From Candidatus Obscuribacterales bacterium (GTDB lineage Bacteria > Cyanobacteriota > Vampirovibrionia > Obscuribacterales > Obscuribacteraceae): 64,000 nt of DNA. Both the position numbers and the translations under genes were made by a program. Shown here one piece after another: positions 60,798 to 64,000 of the stretch. The notes beneath the pieces were generated by a model that did not search any database, was not told where the DNA came from, and saw only the letters and a list, made by a program, of their open reading frames with translations. How positions within the stretch are numbered: position 1 is the stretch's first letter; every line of letters begins with the position of its first letter. Location: positions 62,001-126,000 of the forward strand of contig JAIETZ010000004.1 of NCBI GenBank assembly GCA_019744775.1, in the 5' to 3' direction.

Positions 60798-61331
60798 ATG
60801 CAAAAATCAATGCAACTAAATAAGAGCAACTGCCGGAAACAACAACAAGATTGCGCAGGAGTTGCAATTATCAGTATAGGCAATGTGCTTCGACAGGACG
60901 ACGGTATAGGCTTCGCCGTTCTAGATAGGCTTTGCGAAGAAATTACTTACCCATTTTGCCGTTTTGATTTAGATTGCTACAGCAACCACCTCATTGACTG
61001 CCTGAAAGGTCATAACCTGGCAATTATTGTTGATTCGACACTCAATCAAGGGAACCCCGGCAATGTCACACTCATCGACTTGAATGCGGCAATCAAACAT
61101 AGACAGACATTAAGGCTTAATTCCTGCCACACATTGTCACTACTTGACGAATTGCAACTAGCACAATGGCAAAGCCAATTGCCGGAAAAACTTTATTTCT
61201 TTGGAGTTGAAGCAAATAATACAGACTGGACCGAGGGCTTGACGCCGGTATTACAGAAGAAACTACCCTTAATTACCCAACAGCTAAAAGAGGCTCTAGA
61301 TATTTTGAGCACAAGTAACAGCCATGCATGA
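60798..61331 (+). CDS. NiFe hydrogenase maturation protease (HyaD/HoxW family)
   Basis: 177 residues. These endopeptidases clip the C-terminus of the hydrogenase large subunit after nickel insertion. Signature: IISIGNVLRQDDGIGFAVL (G-N-x-x-x-x-D-D-G-x-G, Asp metal ligand at about 33), IIVDSTLNQGNPG (second Asp), and SCHTLSLLDELQLA with the metal-ligand His. The ending has EANNTDWTEGLTPV, as in HoxW/HydD. Its stop overlaps hypA by eight bases. First gene of the hydrogenase operon in view; ATG 60798 or the inner ATG. Confidence 0.93.
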   Translation: MQKSMQLNKSNCRKQQQDCAGVAIISIGNVLRQDDGIGFAVLDRLCEEITYPFCRFDLDCYSNHLIDCLKGHNLAIIVDSTLNQGNPGNVTLIDLNAAIKHRQTLRLNSCHTLSLLDELQLAQWQSQLPEKLYFFGVEANNTDWTEGLTPVLQKKLPLITQQLKEALDILSTSNSHA

Positions 61332-61683
61332 AACCGCAATAGCCAAAGCCATATTGGATCGTATTACTGATCGTCTAGGTAACTTGCGTAGCACCTCAAA
61401 TGCAACATCAGTTCAGGTTCGTGTTGGCGAATTTCGCAACGTCGATCCTGAAAGCCTATCTTTTGCTTTTGACAGTCTCAAAAAAGAATATCCAACCTGT
61501 ATAGCATGTACTCTAAATCTAGAATTAATTGAGACAAGGGCTCTTTGCAAGGATGGTCGTCACGAGTACAAAGCATCTGCTGACAATGCCTATCGCTGTC
61601 CTAATTGCGGCAGCGCGATAGGCACGTTGGTATCCGGGGAAGAATTACACATAACAAAAATTGTCGTTTCTCAAAACAAGTAA
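61324..61683 (+). CDS. hypA: hydrogenase nickel incorporation protein HypA
   Basis: 119 residues. HypA delivers nickel with HypB. N-terminal MHETAIA (the invariant Met-His-Glu nickel site) and the overall length are typical. The zinc site is unusual: the second CxxC (CPNCGS) is present but the first reads CKDGRHEY, with only one Cys and a nearby His, so the zinc may use Cys-His in place of Cys-Cys or the site may be weak. It overlaps the protease gene by eight bases and is followed by hypB (20 bp). Confidence 0.93.
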   Translation: MHETAIAKAILDRITDRLGNLRSTSNATSVQVRVGEFRNVDPESLSFAFDSLKKEYPTCIACTLNLELIETRALCKDGRHEYKASADNAYRCPNCGSAIGTLVSGEELHITKIVVSQNK

Positions 61684-61703
61684 TAGAATTTTCTAGGAGA
61701 TAT

Positions 61704-62390
61704 ATGCACGGACCAACCGAATTACACATACTGGAAAGACTCTTGGAAGACAACGAACAGTTGGCTTCTCATAATCAAGAGCACTTCGACGAATTGGGTT
61801 TATTGGCTGTCAACTTGATGAGCGCTCCCGGTGCGGGCAAAACTTCACTGATCAAATCCACGGCCAAGCTGATGCCGATTGACTGCCCCATAGCGGTCAT
61901 TGAAGGAGATATGGTCGGCGAGCTGGATGTAGAACGTTTGCGTGAAGACAATATACCCGCCTATCAGATTTCGACTGGAAGAGCCTGCCATTTAGATGCC
62001 CAAATGGTAGCGCAACTTTTGCATACGACTAAATTGCCTGATTGCAAGATTTTATTTTTAGAAAACGTCGGCAATCTAGTTTGTCCAGCTGAATTTCCAT
62101 TAGGAGAACACTTGCGAATCGTGCTTCTCTCAATAACTGAAGGCGATGACAAACCAATTAAGTATCCGGTTATTTTCCACAACTGCGATGCGGTCATTTT
62201 CACCAAGTCTGATTTATTGCCATTTTGTAAGTTCTCACTTGAAAAAGCCAAGGAAGCAATAAGTAATCTCAATCCGGCAGTTGAATTTTTCGTTGTATCA
62301 ACTATTTCCGGCGACGGTTTGTTACAGTGGCGTGACTGGATAGTTGAAAAAGCAAGCAAGAAGATGTCTCACCTACAAATTGGGCTTTAA
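61704..62390 (+). CDS. hypB: hydrogenase nickel incorporation GTPase HypB
   Basis: 228 residues from ATG 61704 (AGGAGA upstream). The frame extends back to 61605 but the start with MHGPTELHILERLLEDNEQL matches short HypB forms. Walker A SAPGAGKTSLI, GDMVGELDVERL, ENVGNLVCPAEFPLGEH (with the nickel/zinc Cys and His) and TKSDLLPF are present. The His-rich and CxxCGC N-terminal regions of some HypBs are absent. It provides GTP-dependent nickel insertion for the hydrogenase. Confidence 0.95.
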   Translation: MHGPTELHILERLLEDNEQLASHNQEHFDELGLLAVNLMSAPGAGKTSLIKSTAKLMPIDCPIAVIEGDMVGELDVERLREDNIPAYQISTGRACHLDAQMVAQLLHTTKLPDCKILFLENVGNLVCPAEFPLGEHLRIVLLSITEGDDKPIKYPVIFHNCDAVIFTKSDLLPFCKFSLEKAKEAISNLNPAVEFFVVSTISGDGLLQWRDWIVEKASKKMSHLQIGL

Positions 62391-62392
62391 TC

Positions 62393-62617
62393 ATGTGCAT
62401 CACCATGCCCGCTAAAATTGTCTCAATCATCGGTCAAATAGCAACGGTCGAACAAAAGGGCATGGAACGAGAAGTATTATTGGCAGTACCCCAAGCATCT
62501 GTAGGCGACTTTGCTTTGGTTTATGGTAATGCTGTAATTGCCTTAATTAGTGAAGCAGAAGCAAGTGAGTCAACTGCGCTGATTACCCGATTAGAGGAGG
62601 CGGCCCGCCGGGCTTGA
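62393..62617 (+). CDS. hypC: hydrogenase assembly chaperone HypC
   Basis: 74 residues. Starts MCITMPAKIV, where Cys2 is the invariant residue that carries the iron ligand-group intermediate and contacts the large subunit. The remainder (EREVLLAVPQASVGDFALVYGNAVIALI) is the small OB-like barrel of HypC. It lies two bases after hypB and eight bases before the iron-sulfur subunit gene. Confidence 0.95.
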   Translation: MCITMPAKIVSIIGQIATVEQKGMEREVLLAVPQASVGDFALVYGNAVIALISEAEASESTALITRLEEAARRA

Positions 62618-62624
62618 TTTTTTG

Positions 62625-63686
62625 ATGGAACGATTTTATTGTTTTTCCAAAGACAAATTCCTTGATTTTTTCAAGGCTCTTGAATCATTCGGTACTGTGC
62701 AAGCACCGGTTAGGGTGACAGATCAATCCTTCGCATTTCGTGCAGTCAAAGAGCCCAAAGAAATCGCTTTTGAGGCACTTAGAACAATCCTGCCACCTAA
62801 AAAATTCTTTTATCCTGGACGCGAAACTCTGGTCAGCTGGCAAGGCAATGAAGTTAAGGATCATCAACCGGAAATTCAAAAGCAAGTTTTATTCGGTGTT
62901 CATCCCTGTGATCTTGCCGGACTTGGCATTATGGACACCATTTTTTCGGCTGAACCCCAAGACAATCATTACTTGTTGAGACGCGAGGCAACAATTGTTG
63001 TCGGACTGTCTTGCATGCCGGATAAACACTGCTTCTGCAAGTCCATGGGTACTGATACACCTGACAGCTCGGCGTATGACATATTTTTGACGGACATTGG
63101 CGAAGAATACTTTATTGAAATTAAAACGCCTAGAGCCTATGCATTGTTTGAAAATGATCAATTGCTTCTTAAACCTATTACAGAAGAGCATCGGGAAAAA
63201 TACAAAGACTTCTGGCTAAAACGTTCAGAAGCTTTTCAGATCGGATTTGCTTCCGATAATTTACGTGCCACCATGGACATGGAATGGGACAATCCCGTCT
63301 GGGAAGAGTTAGGTAATCGCTGTTTGAGTTGCGGCAATTGTGTACCTGTTTGTCCGACTTGCTATTGCTTCGACGTTATTGACGTCGCCAGTCTTCACGA
63401 AGACGGCGGTGAGCGTATTCGCGAATGGGATGCGTGCCAATTTACTGGTTTTGCCAAGGTTGCAGGGGATTTCAATTTCCGTCCGGGTCCTGTTGATCGC
63501 TTAAAATTCTGGTATCGTCACAAACTGCACGGATTTGAAGATCCGCATGGCATGCCGACTTGTGTTGGTTGCGGTCGCTGTACAGTATCCTGCCCTTCAG
63601 GTATCGACGATATCGTCGGCACTGTTTTGCGCTTGCAGGCAAAAGTGGAAGAAGAGCCAAAGAAGGGACCAGCAAATGATAAGTAG
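62625..63686 (+). CDS. hydrogenase/sulfhydrogenase beta-type 4Fe-4S subunit
   Basis: 353 residues from ATG 62625. Two ferredoxin-type 4Fe-4S motifs are near the end: CLSCGNCVPVCPTCYCF and CVGCGRCTVSCPSG (the last Cys of the first motif differs from a classic ferredoxin). The N-terminal 230 residues match the HydB/anaerobic sulfite reductase subunit A family, including the VLFGVHPCDLAGLGIMD segment. In group 3b NiFe hydrogenases (sulfhydrogenases) the beta subunit passes electrons to the gamma subunit. The gamma gene begins 11 bases before its stop. Confidence 0.92.
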   Translation: MERFYCFSKDKFLDFFKALESFGTVQAPVRVTDQSFAFRAVKEPKEIAFEALRTILPPKKFFYPGRETLVSWQGNEVKDHQPEIQKQVLFGVHPCDLAGLGIMDTIFSAEPQDNHYLLRREATIVVGLSCMPDKHCFCKSMGTDTPDSSAYDIFLTDIGEEYFIEIKTPRAYALFENDQLLLKPITEEHREKYKDFWLKRSEAFQIGFASDNLRATMDMEWDNPVWEELGNRCLSCGNCVPVCPTCYCFDVIDVASLHEDGGERIREWDACQFTGFAKVAGDFNFRPGPVDRLKFWYRHKLHGFEDPHGMPTCVGCGRCTVSCPSGIDDIVGTVLRLQAKVEEEPKKGPANDK

Positions 63687-64000
63687 CCCTTTTTTACCGA
63701 CAAAAGCAACTATCCGCTCGATGATCCCACTAGCTCCGGATAATTACTTGTTTCAACTGCAATTGTCTGATGCTTCGATGCGTAACTGCCGTCCGGGACA
63801 GTTCATTGAACTTTGGGTGCCTGGAGTTGGTGAGTGTCCAATTTCAGTATGTTCAGGAAGTGTAGACGGCATGATGGAGCTGTGCATCCGTCAAGTAGGC
63901 CGTGTCACTACTGCTCTTTTTCAAAAGCAGGAAGGAGACTGGATTGGACTGCGGGGTCCATACGGGGAAGGGTTTCCCTTAGATGAATATAAAGGCAAAG
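63676..64000 (+). CDS. hydrogenase/sulfhydrogenase gamma-type FAD/NAD(P) subunit (partial)
   Basis: 108 codons from ATG 63676, running off the right edge. Family features of the ferredoxin-NADP-reductase fold are seen: a beta barrel start (KATIRSMIPLAPDNYLFQL), the FAD-binding RPGQFIELWVPGVGECPISV (RPGQF and PIS patterns), and LRGPYGEGFPLDEYKGK near the cut. HydG/AsrB-type subunits carry FAD and exchange electrons with NAD(P). The large and small hydrogenase subunits are expected further right. Overlap with the beta gene (11 bp) supports one operon. Confidence 0.9.
   Translation, partial: MISSPFLPTKATIRSMIPLAPDNYLFQLQLSDASMRNCRPGQFIELWVPGVGECPISVCSGSVDGMMELCIRQVGRVTTALFQKQEGDWIGLRGPYGEGFPLDEYKGK

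Overview
The window looks like the chromosome of a Gram-negative, rod-shaped bacterium of moderate GC. An outer membrane is implied by an LptD/OstA-like protein (25525-27543) and the Kdo-pathway isomerase kdsD (43223-44239). Cell division and shape genes are clustered as minC-minD-minE-rodA (37990-41260). This combination, together with polyphosphate kinase 2, a carotenoid cleavage oxygenase, an MqnP-like prenyltransferase, an ethylene-receptor-type histidine kinase and NiFe-hydrogenase genes, fits the non-photosynthetic sister groups of Cyanobacteria (Melainabacteria/Obscuribacter-like). That placement is an inference from gene content; no rRNA or tRNA gene is present to test it.

Layout. 1-8 kb: a truncated gene, a secreted protein with msrA, a ribbon-helix-helix (RHH) gene behind a perfect palindrome, a giant Lhr-type helicase and two hypothetical genes. 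8-10.4 kb: a probable pair of carotenoid oxygenase and DUF2141 protein. 10.6-14.1 kb: a two-gene signalling operon made of an LRV-receiver-TPR response regulator and an ethylene-binding-domain hybrid kinase with receiver and Hpt domains. 14-20.5 kb: a stand-alone E2-type acyltransferase, DUF309, a degenerate receiver-GGDEF protein, PPK2, a CPBP membrane protease and a small RHH protein. 20.7-25.2 kb: selD-yedF, facing an alcohol dehydrogenase-SCP2-PfkB kinase operon. 25.5-36 kb: OstA/LptD-like protein and ROK glucokinase, a Cys-rich secreted protein, nagA, MeaB, a ChaN/TraB-like protein and MgtC. 36-45 kb: amino-acid permease, min-rodA, UbiA/MqnP, kdsD and a phosphatase. 45-60 kb is more accessory: a TPR-matrixin protease, an RHH gene, a Fic protein with a winged helix diverging from a DUF429 gene across an operator array, a DEAD helicase, a C45-type Ntn hydrolase, a second copy of the Cys-rich secreted protein, a PHP-like protein and a TPR-CHAT protein. 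60.8-64 kb: hydrogenase protease, hypA, hypB, hypC and the beta and gamma subunits of a group-3-type (sulfhydrogenase-like) NiFe hydrogenase, running off the right edge.

A short palindrome (core GGGCGCATTGCATGCGCCC, usually preceded by GTAG) recurs at five places about 10-16 kb apart, once inside the lhr coding region. It has the hallmarks of REP elements mobilised by RAYT transposases. The most interesting signals are the ethylene-receptor-like phosphorelay with an unusual LRV-REC-TPR partner, the regular GCGGAGA/TCTCCGC operator array between fic and DUF429, and the coding REP copy. No CRISPR array, prophage, IS transposase, rRNA or tRNA was seen.
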